From: Pseudidiomarina marina
GTDB lineage: Bacteria; Pseudomonadota; Gammaproteobacteria; Enterobacterales; Alteromonadaceae
Length of the DNA: 64,000 bases
Assembly (NCBI RefSeq): GCF_003987045.1
Contig: NZ_PIPZ01000004.1
Location: 124,001 to 188,000, forward strand
Direction: 5' to 3'
The notes beneath the pieces are model-generated. The model saw nothing but the letters and a program-made list of their open reading frames with translations, was not told the origin of the DNA and did not search any database. Both the position numbers and the translations under genes were made by a program. Positions 19,919 to 29,718 of this stretch are shown piece by piece. Within the stretch, counting starts at the first letter, position 1; every line of letters begins with the position of its first letter.

Positions 19919-20571
19919 CGCTATTGCACTATTCACCTCCAACAACGCCATACTTGGATATTGTCTATAGTGACGATGACGTGGTGGTTATTAATAAGCC
20001 GAGCGGTTTGCTTAGTGTTCCTGGCAAGGCTCCCGAACATCGCGACTCAGCTTGGTTTCGTCTAGAGCGAAGCTGTCCGCAAGTGCGCGTTATCCACCGT
20101 TTAGATATGGCCACATCAGGATTGTTGGTCTTTGCTCGAAATAAAGTGGCACAGGCATCGTTACAACGTCAGTTTGAACGGCGTACTGTCAGTAAATGCT
20201 ATCGAGCACAGGTATGGGGGCATTTACCTGCACAACGTGGCGCAATTGACTTGGCACTGCGCTGTGATTGGCCAAATCGACCACGGCAGATGGTTGATTT
20301 GGTTCTTGGCAAGCCTGCACTCACCTTTTATCAGGTGATTGGAAAGCATGTGCATGGTGATATCGTCGCGCTCACGCCTTATACAGGTCGCTCACATCAG
20401 TTGCGTGTTCACATGCAGGCGCTTGGTACGCCAATAATTGGTGACAAATTTTATGCATCCAGTGAGGGATACGCTGCTGCAGCGCGGCTATTATTACACG
20501 CTGAACACTTGGCGTTTGATCAGCCCACAAGCGGTGAGCGTTTGGTCTTTAATTGCCCTGCCGACTTTTAA
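19915..20571 (+). CDS. rluA: Dual-specificity rRNA/tRNA pseudouridine synthase RluA
   Basis: Makes pseudouridine at 23S rRNA position 746 and tRNA position 32 in E. coli. The 218 residues align along the whole length with RluA: NKPSGLLSVPGK, the catalytic aspartate D64 in HRLDMATSG (same number as in E. coli), WPNRPRQ, TGRSHQLRVHM and the C-terminal PADF. The start overlaps the rapA stop. The last 23 bases overlap the convergent djlA gene. The near-identical motif pattern makes RluA preferable to other family members such as RluC or RluD. Confidence 0.93.
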   Translation: MTLLHYSPPTTPYLDIVYSDDDVVVINKPSGLLSVPGKAPEHRDSAWFRLERSCPQVRVIHRLDMATSGLLVFARNKVAQASLQRQFERRTVSKCYRAQVWGHLPAQRGAIDLALRCDWPNRPRQMVDLVLGKPALTFYQVIGKHVHGDIVALTPYTGRSHQLRVHMQALGTPIIGDKFYASSEGYAAAARLLLHAEHLAFDQPTSGERLVFNCPADF

Positions 20572-21334
20572 TTAATTCATAAGCCGCTTGAATTTGTTGT
20601 GCTTTCGCTCGCGCTGATTCGCGCATTTCCGGCGGTAAGCCCTGTGCGGCAAGCTTATCGGGGTGATGCTTGTTCATCAATTTACGATAGGCCTTCTTGA
20701 CCTCAGAAAAGCTTGCTGAGCGACTCACACCGAGCACGGCATAGGCATCATCAAGTTGATTCGCCGTGGTTTGCTGGCTGTACTGCTGCGAACTTCCGCC
20801 GGTGCCGAATCGCTGCCCGGCTTGTGCCATTTGCAATAAGATATCCAATTGTGCGCGACGAAACCCAAGTGCTTGCGTTACCTTCAGTAAAACCTCGTAT
20901 TCGGCTTGCTCAAGCTGTCCATCGTGCAGTGCAATTGTTAGTAATTGCTCGAGGAAAAACTGCAGCAGATCTCGCCGCCACGCAAGTTGAGTTCGAAGTT
21001 GCTGAACGCGCTGAGTGAGCGGGAAATCAGATTGTTTACCTTCGCGAAAGCTCTCTTGAGCATCAATACGCGCTTCTTCTGAAAGCTGGAGGTGATCCAT
21101 TAAGCGCGTGACGTAATCTATGTCTTGTTCGGTCACGCGGCCTTTTGATTTTGCTAAGTGCCCTAAAACGGCAAACAAAGTACTCACGAATTGCTGGGGT
21201 TGAGTGCTGTTTTGCTGCATTGCGCGGGTTAGTGATTTATCAAACCAGTGACCAATCATTAGTCCCAACAGTAGACCGATGAATCGCGCAAATAAAAAAC
21301 CAAAAAAGCCGCCGAGAATTTTACCCCAGATCAT
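20549..21334 (-). CDS. djlA: Membrane-anchored DnaJ-like co-chaperone DjlA
   Basis: Inner-membrane J-domain protein that stimulates DnaK; in E. coli overproduction activates the Rcs envelope-stress pathway. A glycine-rich membrane segment covers residues 5-27 (GKILGGFFGFLFARFIGLLL), then a TerB-like helical domain (HLAKSKGRVTEQDI). A Q/S/G-rich linker follows, and the C-terminal J domain has HHPDKLAAQGLPPEM (HPD near residue 225). Its 261 residues are close to the E. coli length. It follows murU with an ATGA overlap. In E. coli djlA lies directly next to lptD; here murU and amgK are inserted between. Confidence 0.94.
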   Translation of the reverse strand: MIWGKILGGFFGFLFARFIGLLLGLMIGHWFDKSLTRAMQQNSTQPQQFVSTLFAVLGHLAKSKGRVTEQDIDYVTRLMDHLQLSEEARIDAQESFREGKQSDFPLTQRVQQLRTQLAWRRDLLQFFLEQLLTIALHDGQLEQAEYEVLLKVTQALGFRRAQLDILLQMAQAGQRFGTGGSSQQYSQQTTANQLDDAYAVLGVSRSASFSEVKKAYRKLMNKHHPDKLAAQGLPPEMRESARAKAQQIQAAYELIKSRQGN

Positions 21335-22008
21335 GGGTACTCCTGTAATTGTGCTAGTCGCTTGGGAGTGCCGACATCAGTCCACTCCGCGGAAATAATC
21401 GATGCTGCGATTTGTTCGTTTTCAATACCACTGTCTAATAATGGCCGCAGTCGAATAAACTGTTCACTACCAGATTGGTAATCGCTAAATAACTGCGGCG
21501 AAAATAGCCCCATCCCGGTATAGGTATAAGTTTGCTTACTTCCCGTTGCCGCTTGTAACATGCCGCTTTGCACAGCGAAGTCGCCGTGGGCGTTATGCGG
21601 CGGGTTGTTCGCCAGCAATAGATGGGCAACAATACCAGCAGGAAGTTCACGAGGTAATGCACTGAAATCTAAAGTGGTGAAAATATCGCCGTTGATTACC
21701 CAAAATGGCTCGTCGCCAAGCATTGGTAACGCTCGAATAATACCCCCAGCGGTTTCTAATCCCCCCTCAGGTTCGGGTGAAAATAGAATTTCCAATCCAA
21801 ACTGCTTGCCATTACCCAGAGCTTGCACCAATTGTTCGCCCAACCACGCATGGTTTATCACCACTTGTTTAATGCCTTGTGCGGCAAGTTTTTCCAAATG
21901 GTATTCAATGAGGGGCTTACCGCGCACCCGCAACAACGGCTTCGGCGTCGTATCGGTGAGTGGTCGCATGCGCTCGCCTCGACCAGCCGCCAGTATCATT
22001 GCTCGCAC
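21331..22008 (-). CDS. murU: N-acetylmuramate alpha-1-phosphate uridylyltransferase MurU
   Basis: Nucleotidyltransferase that converts MurNAc-1-phosphate plus UTP to UDP-MurNAc in the Pseudomonas-type peptidoglycan recycling bypass. The 225 residues start MRAMILAAGRGERMRPLT, the sugar-nucleotide pyrophosphorylase signature, followed by TPKPLLRVRGKPLIEYHLEKL and NGDIFTTLDF. The assignment over a generic glucose-1-phosphate transferase rests on the adjacent amgK-like kinase and the lptD context known from Pseudomonas. The start is GTG at 22008, overlapping the amgK TAG stop; an ATG three codons later is possible. Confidence 0.88.
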   Translation of the reverse strand: MRAMILAAGRGERMRPLTDTTPKPLLRVRGKPLIEYHLEKLAAQGIKQVVINHAWLGEQLVQALGNGKQFGLEILFSPEPEGGLETAGGIIRALPMLGDEPFWVINGDIFTTLDFSALPRELPAGIVAHLLLANNPPHNAHGDFAVQSGMLQAATGSKQTYTYTGMGLFSPQLFSDYQSGSEQFIRLRPLLDSGIENEQIAASIISAEWTDVGTPKRLAQLQEYP

Positions 22009-23012
22009 TAGATGCGCTCCTGCAGTGCCGGCTGAATATGTTCTGCTAGCCAGCGCCGATAGTCGGCAAATTCTGGGTAGAGCCCAGCGACATCGTATAA
22101 ATAGCCGACCGTTCTCGGAATATCCTGCAAATAGCCCGCCTTACCATCGCGGTGATAAAGCCGTGCAAAAATACCCGCAGCCTTGGTATGGCGTTGCATT
22201 CCCATTAAATCAAACCAACGTTGCCACTGCGATTGTTCCACTGTACTAGGAAGGAGTTGTTGCTCTTGCAATCGTTCAAATAGTTCATTGCTCAGTTCAA
22301 TCACTTGCTGTTGCGGCCAACGCACATAACAGTCTCGCAATAAGCTGACGGCATCATAAGTAATTGGCCCTTTCACCGCATCTTGAAAGTCAATATAGGC
22401 TAGTTCGCCATTCCCTTGCACCATGATATTACGCGCGTGGAAATCGCGGTGAACGCCAACCTGTGGTTGCTGTAGAGCGTTTTCTATCAATACGTCTGTA
22501 ACTCGTCGCCACATCGCTTGGTGCTCACCAGTCAAGTCTAAACCAAGATGCTCAACCACCAGCCAATCATGGAATAAGTCGATTTCACGGCGCAGAAGTG
22601 CCGTATCATAAGGAGGCAATTCACCGAGTTCGGTGCTTGTTACTGGCATGATGTCACATAAATCGCGTAATGCTTTACGATACCAGTCTAACATTGACGA
22701 GTCGGTCAATTCACTGAGCAACAGGGTCGAACCTAAGTCACTCAATAACATAAAGCCTTGCTTTTCGTCTGACGCGATAACCGAAGGAACCAAGACACCA
22801 GCTTCGGCATATGCTTGCGCGATAGCTATAAATGGTTGCAATGACTCCTGTGGTGGCGGCGCATCAACGGCAATAAGACTGCGATGACCATCAGAGCAGC
22901 GAAAATAACGACGAAAACTCGCATCTCCGGAAACTGGCTGCAATTGCTGTTGATGATACCCGGTGACTGCTTCGCACCAAGCTTGCAGTTTCAGTTCTCG
23001 TTGTTCGTTCAC
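22008..23012 (-). CDS. amgK: N-acetylmuramate/N-acetylglucosamine anomeric kinase AmgK
   Basis: An aminoglycoside-phosphotransferase-fold kinase that phosphorylates MurNAc (and GlcNAc) at the anomeric position in cell-wall recycling. Visible motifs are SGDASFRRYFR near the N-terminus, the Brenner motif VHRDFHARNIMV and the metal-binding IDFQDAVKGP. I start at GTG 23012 (334 residues), preceded by GAGG at good spacing; the frame extends upstream to an ATG at 23078 without a ribosome-binding site. It is coupled to murU by a one-base stop/start overlap and is divergent from lptD. Kinase fold is certain; the sugar substrate is inferred from murU. Confidence 0.88.
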   Translation of the reverse strand: MNEQRELKLQAWCEAVTGYHQQQLQPVSGDASFRRYFRCSDGHRSLIAVDAPPPQESLQPFIAIAQAYAEAGVLVPSVIASDEKQGFMLLSDLGSTLLLSELTDSSMLDWYRKALRDLCDIMPVTSTELGELPPYDTALLRREIDLFHDWLVVEHLGLDLTGEHQAMWRRVTDVLIENALQQPQVGVHRDFHARNIMVQGNGELAYIDFQDAVKGPITYDAVSLLRDCYVRWPQQQVIELSNELFERLQEQQLLPSTVEQSQWQRWFDLMGMQRHTKAAGIFARLYHRDGKAGYLQDIPRTVGYLYDVAGLYPEFADYRRWLAEHIQPALQERI

Positions 23013-23159
23013 ATCACCCTCACATTGCGTCAATATTCGCCAACTCGTTCTACTTTCGTAAGATTCTAAAAAAACCACAGTGTAGCAAATGGCGAGAGAA
23101 TAAAAATTGCTTTATCATACCCTGCACATTGTGAAGGACAACCCAGGGTAAACCGCTCT

Positions 23160-25436
23160 ATGCAAAAAATTTTTCAGACGTCATTTTGGACAGTCGCGCT
23201 AAGTGTTAGTTGTGCCACTGTTCATGCACAGCAGTCTTCGTCTGCGGTGCTGTCTGAAGTTTGCCCGTTACCTGCGCCACTATTTAAGACGCCGATACAA
23301 CCTATCGAGAACTTGCAACCCGGTGCCATCGGCGTACGCGCAGATCGCGCCGATATCGATTCTCAATCTCAAGTTGCATCGTTCTTCGGTAACGTTGAAG
23401 TTCAGTTTGATCAGCAACAATTGAGAACTCAACAAGCACAGATTGATCAACTAAGCGGTAATATCAACGCCAGTGGCGCAACGCTATTTACAGACGGTTA
23501 CGTTCAAGTGTCATCGGAAAACTTTCGCTTAAATTCGGGCGAAAATCGGGCTTTTTTGAGCGGTGCTGAATATCAACTAACTGAAACCGGAGCCCATGGT
23601 AAAGCCGATATTTTATCGTTATCACCACAGCAAGTTTTGCTTGAAGGCTCAACATTTACAACCTGCCCGAGTGATAGCCCAGTTTGGCAAATGAGCGCTC
23701 AAGAAATATCGTTAAACGAAGACGAAGAATGGGGTGAAGCTTGGCATGCCAAATTTGAATTGTTCGGCTTACCAGTGCTGTATCTGCCATATATTAACTT
23801 TCCAGTTACCGATGCACGCAAATCAGGTTTTTTATTTCCGACTTTTGGATCGTCACAAAAAAATGGTTTTGAGGTTGAAGTTCCTTATTACTTCAATATC
23901 GCACCGAATATGGATGCCACAATTGCGCCACGTTATATGGCCGAGCGCGGCACACAAATTCAGGCTGAATTTCGAACACTAAGCGAAACCGGTAATGGCC
24001 AATATAATGTTGCTTATCTTGAGCAAGACAAAAGCACCGACGACAACGCTGCTCGTTATTTGTGGCGTATTGAGCAAAATCAACGTTGGGGCGAACACTG
24101 GCGCGGATATATCAACGGCACATTTATTAGCGATGATGATTACTTAAACGATTTAGGCAGCGATTTTGCAGGCCGAGCTGATGCGCAACTATATCGACAC
24201 GCTCAACTTGATTACCTCAACGAGAACTGGCAAGTGACCATGCGCGCTGAGGATTTTGAATTGCTTGGCTCGTATCGTTCGCCTTATCGAACCATGCCGC
24301 AAATTAAAAGCTATTACGCCGCCAACGCCGGCTTTGATGTTGATTTTGCGTTGTTTGCTGAAATGTCCCACTTCCAAAATCAGGACTTGAGCCAGGACAC
24401 GGCGACTCGAATGCATATTGAGCCACAGTTGAGTTATCACTTAGAACAACCGGGTTACGATTGGTTAGCGGAACTCAGCTATGCCTACACTTATTACAAT
24501 CAAGACGCAGATTTTGAGAATAATCGCTCGGAGAACCCTTCGCGTAGTCTTCCGACATTTCGCTGGCGTGGGCGAGTGAATCTAGAACGCAACATCGACA
24601 TTAAACAACGCAATTATACCCACACGTTACAACCCCAAATTCAGTATTTGTATACGCCGTATCGTGACCAATCAGGTATTGGAATCTACGATTCGACCTT
24701 AATGCAAGACGATTACCAAGGGTTGTTTCGGGCTCGTCGATTTTCAGGCTTAGACCGTATCGCAGATGCCAATCAGGTTACGATAGGTGCCTCTTCAAGC
24801 TTGTTCGATCAACAAGCAAAAGAGATTGCGCGGGTGAGCTTTGGTCAGATCTATTATTTTGAAAATAGCCAAACTCAACTATTCGATACGAGTACTGAAA
24901 CGTCCGAGAATCGTTCTGATCTGGCGCTAGAAACACGCTTTCGAATCAATGACAACATGTTCTTCAATAGCTCAATTCAATACAACCTAGAGCTAAATAG
25001 CACACGTAAAAGTCAAACGACTTTGGAATATCGTCTCAACGAGTTTAATTTAGTTCAGTTGAGCCACCGTACGGTAACGAATCTACTTGAGAATGACGTG
25101 GAACAAGTTGGCATGTTGGGTGTCGTAGAACTCAGCCCCCGTTGGCAACTTGCATCAAATTGGTACTACGATTTGCAAAACAGTCGTACCAACGATGCTT
25201 TCATTGCGTTACAGTACAGCGATTGTTGTTGGGCTATGCGAATAAGTGGTTATCGACGCATTAACCGCAATTTAGAAATAAATACCGGCGTCCCCGATTT
25301 AGGTGCGCCGGAGTTTGATAACGGAATTAGTGTACAATTCATTATAAAAGGTTTGGGCAGCGATAATCGCAGCTTACTTGATATGCTTGAACAAAGCTTG
25401 TTTGGCTATCGTCACCCGTTCCACTTAAGCAACTAG
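23160..25436 (+). CDS. lptD: LPS-assembly outer-membrane protein LptD
   Basis: Large outer-membrane barrel that, with lipoprotein LptE, inserts lipopolysaccharide into the outer leaflet. The 758 residues begin with a signal peptide ending VHA (about residue 23), followed by the OstA/LptA-like N-terminal domain (about 55-170) and the LptD barrel. The four conserved disulfide cysteines can be seen: C35, C169 and the adjacent pair C689-C690 (SDCCWAM). It starts the lptD-surA-pdxA-rsmA-apaG-apaH series, with surA nine bases downstream. Since SurA chaperones outer-membrane proteins including LptD, the pairing is functional. The upstream gap (23013-23159) shows no confident promoter, including no clear sigma-E site. 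Confidence 0.97.
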   Translation: MQKIFQTSFWTVALSVSCATVHAQQSSSAVLSEVCPLPAPLFKTPIQPIENLQPGAIGVRADRADIDSQSQVASFFGNVEVQFDQQQLRTQQAQIDQLSGNINASGATLFTDGYVQVSSENFRLNSGENRAFLSGAEYQLTETGAHGKADILSLSPQQVLLEGSTFTTCPSDSPVWQMSAQEISLNEDEEWGEAWHAKFELFGLPVLYLPYINFPVTDARKSGFLFPTFGSSQKNGFEVEVPYYFNIAPNMDATIAPRYMAERGTQIQAEFRTLSETGNGQYNVAYLEQDKSTDDNAARYLWRIEQNQRWGEHWRGYINGTFISDDDYLNDLGSDFAGRADAQLYRHAQLDYLNENWQVTMRAEDFELLGSYRSPYRTMPQIKSYYAANAGFDVDFALFAEMSHFQNQDLSQDTATRMHIEPQLSYHLEQPGYDWLAELSYAYTYYNQDADFENNRSENPSRSLPTFRWRGRVNLERNIDIKQRNYTHTLQPQIQYLYTPYRDQSGIGIYDSTLMQDDYQGLFRARRFSGLDRIADANQVTIGASSSLFDQQAKEIARVSFGQIYYFENSQTQLFDTSTETSENRSDLALETRFRINDNMFFNSSIQYNLELNSTRKSQTTLEYRLNEFNLVQLSHRTVTNLLENDVEQVGMLGVVELSPRWQLASNWYYDLQNSRTNDAFIALQYSDCCWAMRISGYRRINRNLEINTGVPDLGAPEFDNGISVQFIIKGLGSDNRSLLDMLEQSLFGYRHPFHLSN

Positions 25437-25445
25437 GTAGTATTC

Positions 25446-26732
25446 ATGGGTAAAATTGTAAAGGTTTTCGTTGCAGCAATGCTGCTTTCATCAAGCGCTT
25501 CAGCATGGAGTCAACAACTACTTGACCGTGTCGCCGTTGTTGTCAACGAGGGCGTTGTTCTTCAAAGCGAAGTCGAACAATTGCTTCAACAAGTAAAACG
25601 AAATGCGCAGCAAAAAGGTACCGACCTGCCATCCGATCGCGTGTTGCGTATTCAAGCCATGGATCGTTTGATATTAGCTGAATTGCAGTTACAAATGGCT
25701 GAGCGCATGGGTATTACTATCTCCGATACGCAACTCCAACAAGCGTTAGAGGCTATTGCGCAAGATCAAAATATGTCAATGGATGAATTGCGTTCAACGA
25801 CTGAAGCGAGCGGTACCAACTGGGATAACTATCGCGAAACAGTTCGTAAAGAAATGATCATTACCGAGACCCAACGCGCTACCGTTAGACGTCGTGTTTA
25901 TGTATCGCCACAAGAAATCGAAAACCTTGTGAACGCGATGAAAGAAATGACCGAACAGGAAGTGGAATATCGCTTGAGTCATATCTTAGTTGGTTTTCGC
26001 GAGGGCGCCGATGCGGACGAGGTGCAAGCAACGCGCGAGCGCGCAGAGAAATTGTTAGAACGCTTACGTGACGGCGCAGATTTTTCGCAGGCGGCAATCA
26101 CGTCATCGTCAGGTCCCCGAGCTCTTGAAGGTGGTGACCTTGGCTGGATGAATATTAATGCGATGCCGACGTTATTTGCTGATGCGGTTCGTGATAAGGG
26201 TAAAGGCGAGTTTATTGGTCCACTGCGTAGCGGTGTTGGTTTTCACATTTTGAAAGTCAGCGATGTTCGCGGTATTGAACAAGTACAAGTGGACGAAGTG
26301 AAAGCGCGTCATATTCTTATCAAACCATCAATTATTCTTTCTGAGCGTAAAGCGCAAGAGAAGCTTGCTGGCATTCGCGAGCGTATTCTAGCTGGCGAAG
26401 TCGAGTTTGCTGATGCCGCGCGCGAGCATTCTGCCGATCCTGGCTCTGCCGCTGCGGGGGGCGACCTTGGTTGGGCAGAACCGAATATTTATGCCGAAGA
26501 ATTTAAGCGTCAAGTTGAGCGGTTACCAATTGGTGAGTTAAGTGAACCATTTGAAACTCAATTTGGCTGGCACATTGTTGAAGTCATGGAGCGTCGTCAA
26601 TTAGATGCCACTAAGCGCAGTCAGCAAAATCGCGCATACCAGCTATTATTTAGCCGGAAGTATCAAGAAGAGCTTGAAAACTGGCAGCAAGAATTACGTG
26701 ATCAAGCATACATTGAAACATTGATTCAATAA
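25446..26732 (+). CDS. surA: Periplasmic chaperone and peptidyl-prolyl isomerase SurA
   Basis: Guides unfolded outer-membrane proteins through the periplasm. The 428 residues comprise a signal peptide (cleavage near SASAWS, residue 22), the SurA N-terminal chaperone domain ([20 protein letters not shown] and onward) and two parvulin domains. The first begins near [16 protein letters not shown] (about residue 177) and the second near [11 protein letters not shown] (about residue 285), each with a GGDLGW motif. A short C-terminal helix completes the chaperone core. It lies between lptD and pdxA with gaps of nine and eight bases. Confidence 0.97.
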   Translation: MGKIVKVFVAAMLLSSSASAWSQQLLDRVAVVVNEGVVLQSEVEQLLQQVKRNAQQKGTDLPSDRVLRIQAMDRLILAELQLQMAERMGITISDTQLQQALEAIAQDQNMSMDELRSTTEASGTNWDNYRETVRKEMIITETQRATVRRRVYVSPQEIENLVNAMKEMTEQEVEYRLSHILVGFREGADADEVQATRERAEKLLERLRDGADFSQAAITSSSGPRALEGGDLGWMNINAMPTLFADAVRDKGKGEFIGPLRSGVGFHILKVSDVRGIEQVQVDEVKARHILIKPSIILSERKAQEKLAGIRERILAGEVEFADAAREHSADPGSAAAGGDLGWAEPNIYAEEFKRQVERLPIGELSEPFETQFGWHIVEVMERRQLDATKRSQQNRAYQLLFSRKYQEELENWQQELRDQAYIETLIQ

Positions 26733-26740
26733 GGCAAACG

Positions 26741-27721
26741 ATGACGGTTGCGCGAATTGCATTTACCCCAGGTGAACCGGCTGGTATCGGACCTGATTTA
26801 ATTGTCAAACTCGCGCAACACGCTTGGCCAATTGAGCTTGTTGTGATTGCTGATGCAACATTGCTCGCACAGCGTGCAGCGCAATTAAAGCTCCCTTTAA
26901 CTATTCGCCAATATACCCCTGATAAACCTGCTGTTGCTCAGGCTGCGGGTTCATTAACGGTGTGTCATACTCCCCTTGCTGAAGATGTCATTGTGCAGCA
27001 GCTCAATAGCAACAATGCCAAATACGTTTTGGCGACTCTTGAGCGTGCCAGTCAAGGTTGCCTAAGTCATGAATTTGCTGCCGTGGTTACAGGACCGGTT
27101 CACAAAGGTGTGATCAATCAGGCTGGAATTCCCTTTAGCGGCCATACCGAGTTTTTCGCGCAACATAGTAAAACAGCTCGTGTTGTCATGATGTTAGCGA
27201 CTGAAGGCTTACGGGTAGCGTTAGTGACAACTCATTTACCGCTAAAAGATGTTGCAGCGGCAATTACTCGGGCTGCGGTTGAAGAAACCTTGCAAATTCT
27301 GCATGCTGATTTAGCTAAAAAATGGGGAATCGCAGCGCCTCGAATTTTAGTCTGCGGATTGAATCCCCACGCTGGTGAGCAAGGACATTTGGGTCGCGAA
27401 GAGATTGACCATATTATTCCTGCAATTCAAAGCATGCAAAGACAAGGATTCAAGGTGAGTGGCCCGTATCCAGCCGACACCGTGTTTCAGCCACATTATT
27501 TAGCCGAAGCTGACGCCATTGTCGCAATGTATCATGACCAAGGTTTACCTGTGTTAAAATACAAAGGGTTTGGCAATGCCATCAATATAACCTTGGGATT
27601 GCCATTTATTCGCACTTCAGTCGACCATGGTACCGCTTTGGACCGGGCTGGCACACACAACATAGATGACAGTAGTGCATTACTCGCTTTGCGCACTGCA
27701 ATCGACATGGTAAATCGATGA
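26741..27721 (+). CDS. pdxA: 4-hydroxythreonine-4-phosphate dehydrogenase
   Basis: NAD-dependent oxidation of 4-phosphohydroxy-L-threonine in pyridoxal phosphate synthesis; zinc-dependent dimer. Motifs include [12 protein letters not shown] at the N-terminus, the metal-binding FSGHTEFFA (about residue 135), [15 protein letters not shown] and the C-terminal [15 protein letters not shown]. The length (326) is normal. The stop overlaps the rsmA start (ATGA). Together with epd at 5564-6589 it shows that the cell uses the deoxyxylulose-phosphate-dependent PLP route. Confidence 0.97.
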   Translation: MTVARIAFTPGEPAGIGPDLIVKLAQHAWPIELVVIADATLLAQRAAQLKLPLTIRQYTPDKPAVAQAAGSLTVCHTPLAEDVIVQQLNSNNAKYVLATLERASQGCLSHEFAAVVTGPVHKGVINQAGIPFSGHTEFFAQHSKTARVVMMLATEGLRVALVTTHLPLKDVAAAITRAAVEETLQILHADLAKKWGIAAPRILVCGLNPHAGEQGHLGREEIDHIIPAIQSMQRQGFKVSGPYPADTVFQPHYLAEADAIVAMYHDQGLPVLKYKGFGNAINITLGLPFIRTSVDHGTALDRAGTHNIDDSSALLALRTAIDMVNR

Positions 27722-28527
27722 CAAAAACACATTTGGGTCACCGCGCAAGAAAGCGTTTTGGACAAAACTTCCTCCATGATCAATTCGTCATCAACGATAT
27801 TGTTGACGCAATTAATCCGCAACCCAGCGATAACCTCGTTGAAATTGGTCCCGGATTAGCGGCTCTCACTGAGCCGGTCGTGGACCGCGCCGGTAAACTC
27901 ACGGTGGTTGAGTTAGATCGCGATCTCGCTGATCGCCTCGAGCAGCATCCATTTTTAAAAAGTAAGTTAACCGTGTTTCGCGGCGACGCACTAAAAACAG
28001 ATTTTCGGCAATTTGCCAGCGAGCAGCCGATTCGCGTTTTCGGTAACCTGCCCTACAACATTTCCACGCCACTTATATTCCATTTGTTGGAACATTTGGA
28101 CGTTGTAGAAGATATGCACTTTATGCTGCAGAAAGAGGTTGTCGAGCGTTTAGCAGCAGAGCCAAACAGTAAAGCCTATGGGCGGATTAGCGTTGCCGTA
28201 CAACAAGCATGTGCCGTTGAACCAGTACTTATGGTGCCACCGGGTGCATTTACTCCGCCGCCCAAAGTGGAGTCAGCTGTCGTGCGCTTGGTACCGCACA
28301 AAACATCGCCTTACCCAGTCAACGACCGAAAAGCGTTACATAAAATTTGTTTGATTGCTTTTAATCAACGCCGTAAAACAATTCGTAATAACCTCAAGCA
28401 AATTATGAACGACGAGCAGCTTGAGGCTCTAGGAATTGATCCAGGTGCTCGTCCAGAAACATTATCTGTAGCTGATTATTGCCGACTGGCGAACTGGTAC
28501 AGTGAGCAGCAAGGTGACCATGCATAA
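27718..28527 (+). CDS. rsmA: 16S rRNA (adenine-1518/1519-N6) dimethyltransferase
   Basis: Also called KsgA; dimethylates two adjacent adenines near the 3' end of 16S rRNA late in 30S assembly. The 269 residues contain [11 protein letters not shown], the SAM-binding [13 protein letters not shown], the catalytic NLPYNIS and the C-terminal [12 protein letters not shown]. The start overlaps pdxA and the stop overlaps apaG by eight bases, so the three are tightly packed and probably translationally coupled. Confidence 0.97.
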   Translation: MTKTHLGHRARKRFGQNFLHDQFVINDIVDAINPQPSDNLVEIGPGLAALTEPVVDRAGKLTVVELDRDLADRLEQHPFLKSKLTVFRGDALKTDFRQFASEQPIRVFGNLPYNISTPLIFHLLEHLDVVEDMHFMLQKEVVERLAAEPNSKAYGRISVAVQQACAVEPVLMVPPGAFTPPPKVESAVVRLVPHKTSPYPVNDRKALHKICLIAFNQRRKTIRNNLKQIMNDEQLEALGIDPGARPETLSVADYCRLANWYSEQQGDHA

Positions 28528-28888
28528 TATCGACATTCAAGTGAAAACTCATTTTATTGCTTCGCATTCAAATGAAAGCGCGAATGAATATGCATTCGCT
28601 TATACCATCACCATTACCAACCATTCCGACGTGACCGTTCAGTTACTGAAGCGCGCTTGGAAGATAACTGACGCCGATCATAAAATTACTCGCGTAGCCG
28701 GCGACGGTGTCGTGGGTGAACAACCACAGATTGCCCCCGGCGAGAGCTATAGCTATACCAGCGGCACGGTGCTCGCTACGCCAATTGGCACCATGGAAGG
28801 CTTCTACACAATGGTTGCAACATCAGGCGAGCATTTTGATGTTGAAATCCCTTCGTTTCGACTCGCTATTCCAAACATCATTCATTAG
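28520..28888 (+). CDS. apaG: ApaG protein
   Basis: A 122-residue fibronectin-III-like beta protein of the ApaG family; function in bacteria uncertain. The ATG at 28520 is chosen because AAGGTG lies just upstream; the frame is open six codons further to a GTG at 28502. Conserved segments are [26 protein letters not shown] and the glycine-rich [19 protein letters not shown], with the typical GTMEGFYTM near the end. It overlaps rsmA and precedes apaH by two bases. Confidence 0.95.
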   Translation: MHNIDIQVKTHFIASHSNESANEYAFAYTITITNHSDVTVQLLKRAWKITDADHKITRVAGDGVVGEQPQIAPGESYSYTSGTVLATPIGTMEGFYTMVATSGEHFDVEIPSFRLAIPNIIH

Positions 28889-28890
28889 TC

Positions 28891-29718
28891 ATGGCGCGCT
28901 ATCTCGTTGGTGACATACAAGGCTGTGCCGCGCCACTAAAGCAAGCGCTCAAACAAATCAATTTTGATGCCAAGTTTGATGAGCTTTGGTGCGTTGGCGA
29001 CATCATCGGTCGCGGCCCAAGCCCACTCGAATGTCTCGAATTGATACGCGACATGGGAACTGCCACCAAGATGGTTCTTGGTAATCATGATTTAAACCTG
29101 TTAGCGGTATTAAGCGGTGTTCGTGAAGCCAACCCCAACGATCGATTAGATACAGTCGTTAACTTACCAGAAAGCGAAAAGCGCGAATGGATAGATTGGT
29201 TAGTACAACACCCGCTATTAATACGTAGCGAAGATAATTTAATAATGACCCACGCTGGTATTTATCCGTGGTGGAGTGTATCTGAGGCAGAGTCATACGC
29301 TAAAGAAGTGTCTGAAGCACTCCAACAGGCATGGCGCTCAAACAAGCTCGACAAATTCTTAGTGGCTATGTACGGCAATGAACCAACGCAATGGTCAACC
29401 TCGCTCGAAGGAATGGACCGTATTCGGTTCTTTATAAATGTATTTACCCGCATGCGTTTCTGCGACCTCAGTGGCCATTTGAATTTTTCAGTCAAACAAT
29501 CGCCTGACGATTGCAACGTCCCTGCACATCTCAAGCCTTGGTTTGAATTGTGGGATGTATCCGAGCACACCTTAGTATTCGGGCACTGGGCAGCATTGAT
29601 GGGTAAAACATTACGCGATGATGTCATTGGCTTAGATACGGGCTGTGTTTGGGGCGAGTATTTAACCGTGATGCGATGGCCGGACGGCCATCGCATCAAA
29701 GTACGAGCTGCTGGTTAG
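28891..29718 (+). CDS. apaH: Symmetrical bis(5'-nucleosyl)-tetraphosphatase
   Basis: Hydrolyses Ap4A to two ADP and also removes Np4-type caps from RNA 5' ends in E. coli. Calcineurin-like metallophosphatase motifs are complete: GDIQGC (residues 7-12), [12 protein letters not shown] and later the HAGIYPWW and FGHWA segments. Length is 275 residues. It ends the lptD operon and is convergent with tyrS, the stop codons overlapping by four bases. The last codons carry a 14-base palindrome described separately. Confidence 0.96.
   Translation: MARYLVGDIQGCAAPLKQALKQINFDAKFDELWCVGDIIGRGPSPLECLELIRDMGTATKMVLGNHDLNLLAVLSGVREANPNDRLDTVVNLPESEKREWIDWLVQHPLLIRSEDNLIMTHAGIYPWWSVSEAESYAKEVSEALQQAWRSNKLDKFLVAMYGNEPTQWSTSLEGMDRIRFFINVFTRMRFCDLSGHLNFSVKQSPDDCNVPAHLKPWFELWDVSEHTLVFGHWAALMGKTLRDDVIGLDTGCVWGEYLTVMRWPDGHRIKVRAAG
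29669..29698. other. Large perfect palindrome at the 3' end of apaH
   Basis: TGATGCGATGGCCG (29669-29682) and CGGCCATCGCATCA (29685-29698) are perfect 14-base complements separated by two bases. It lies within the last apaH codons ([10 protein letters not shown]), 17 bases before the stop shared with convergent tyrS. It would form a very stable hairpin in either transcript. No T-run follows in either direction, so it is not a canonical terminator. It may protect 3' ends, pause polymerase or block convergent readthrough. Confidence 0.6.

Noticed and set aside
21560-22249. A 229-codon open frame antisense to murU and amgK
   Set aside because: It lies wholly opposite two well-supported genes, has no ribosome-binding site and no recognisable protein pattern; its length reflects the codon bias of the true strand.
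29262-29699. A 145-codon antisense frame in apaH
   Set aside because: Opposite a complete, motif-bearing gene, no start signal and no protein resemblance.
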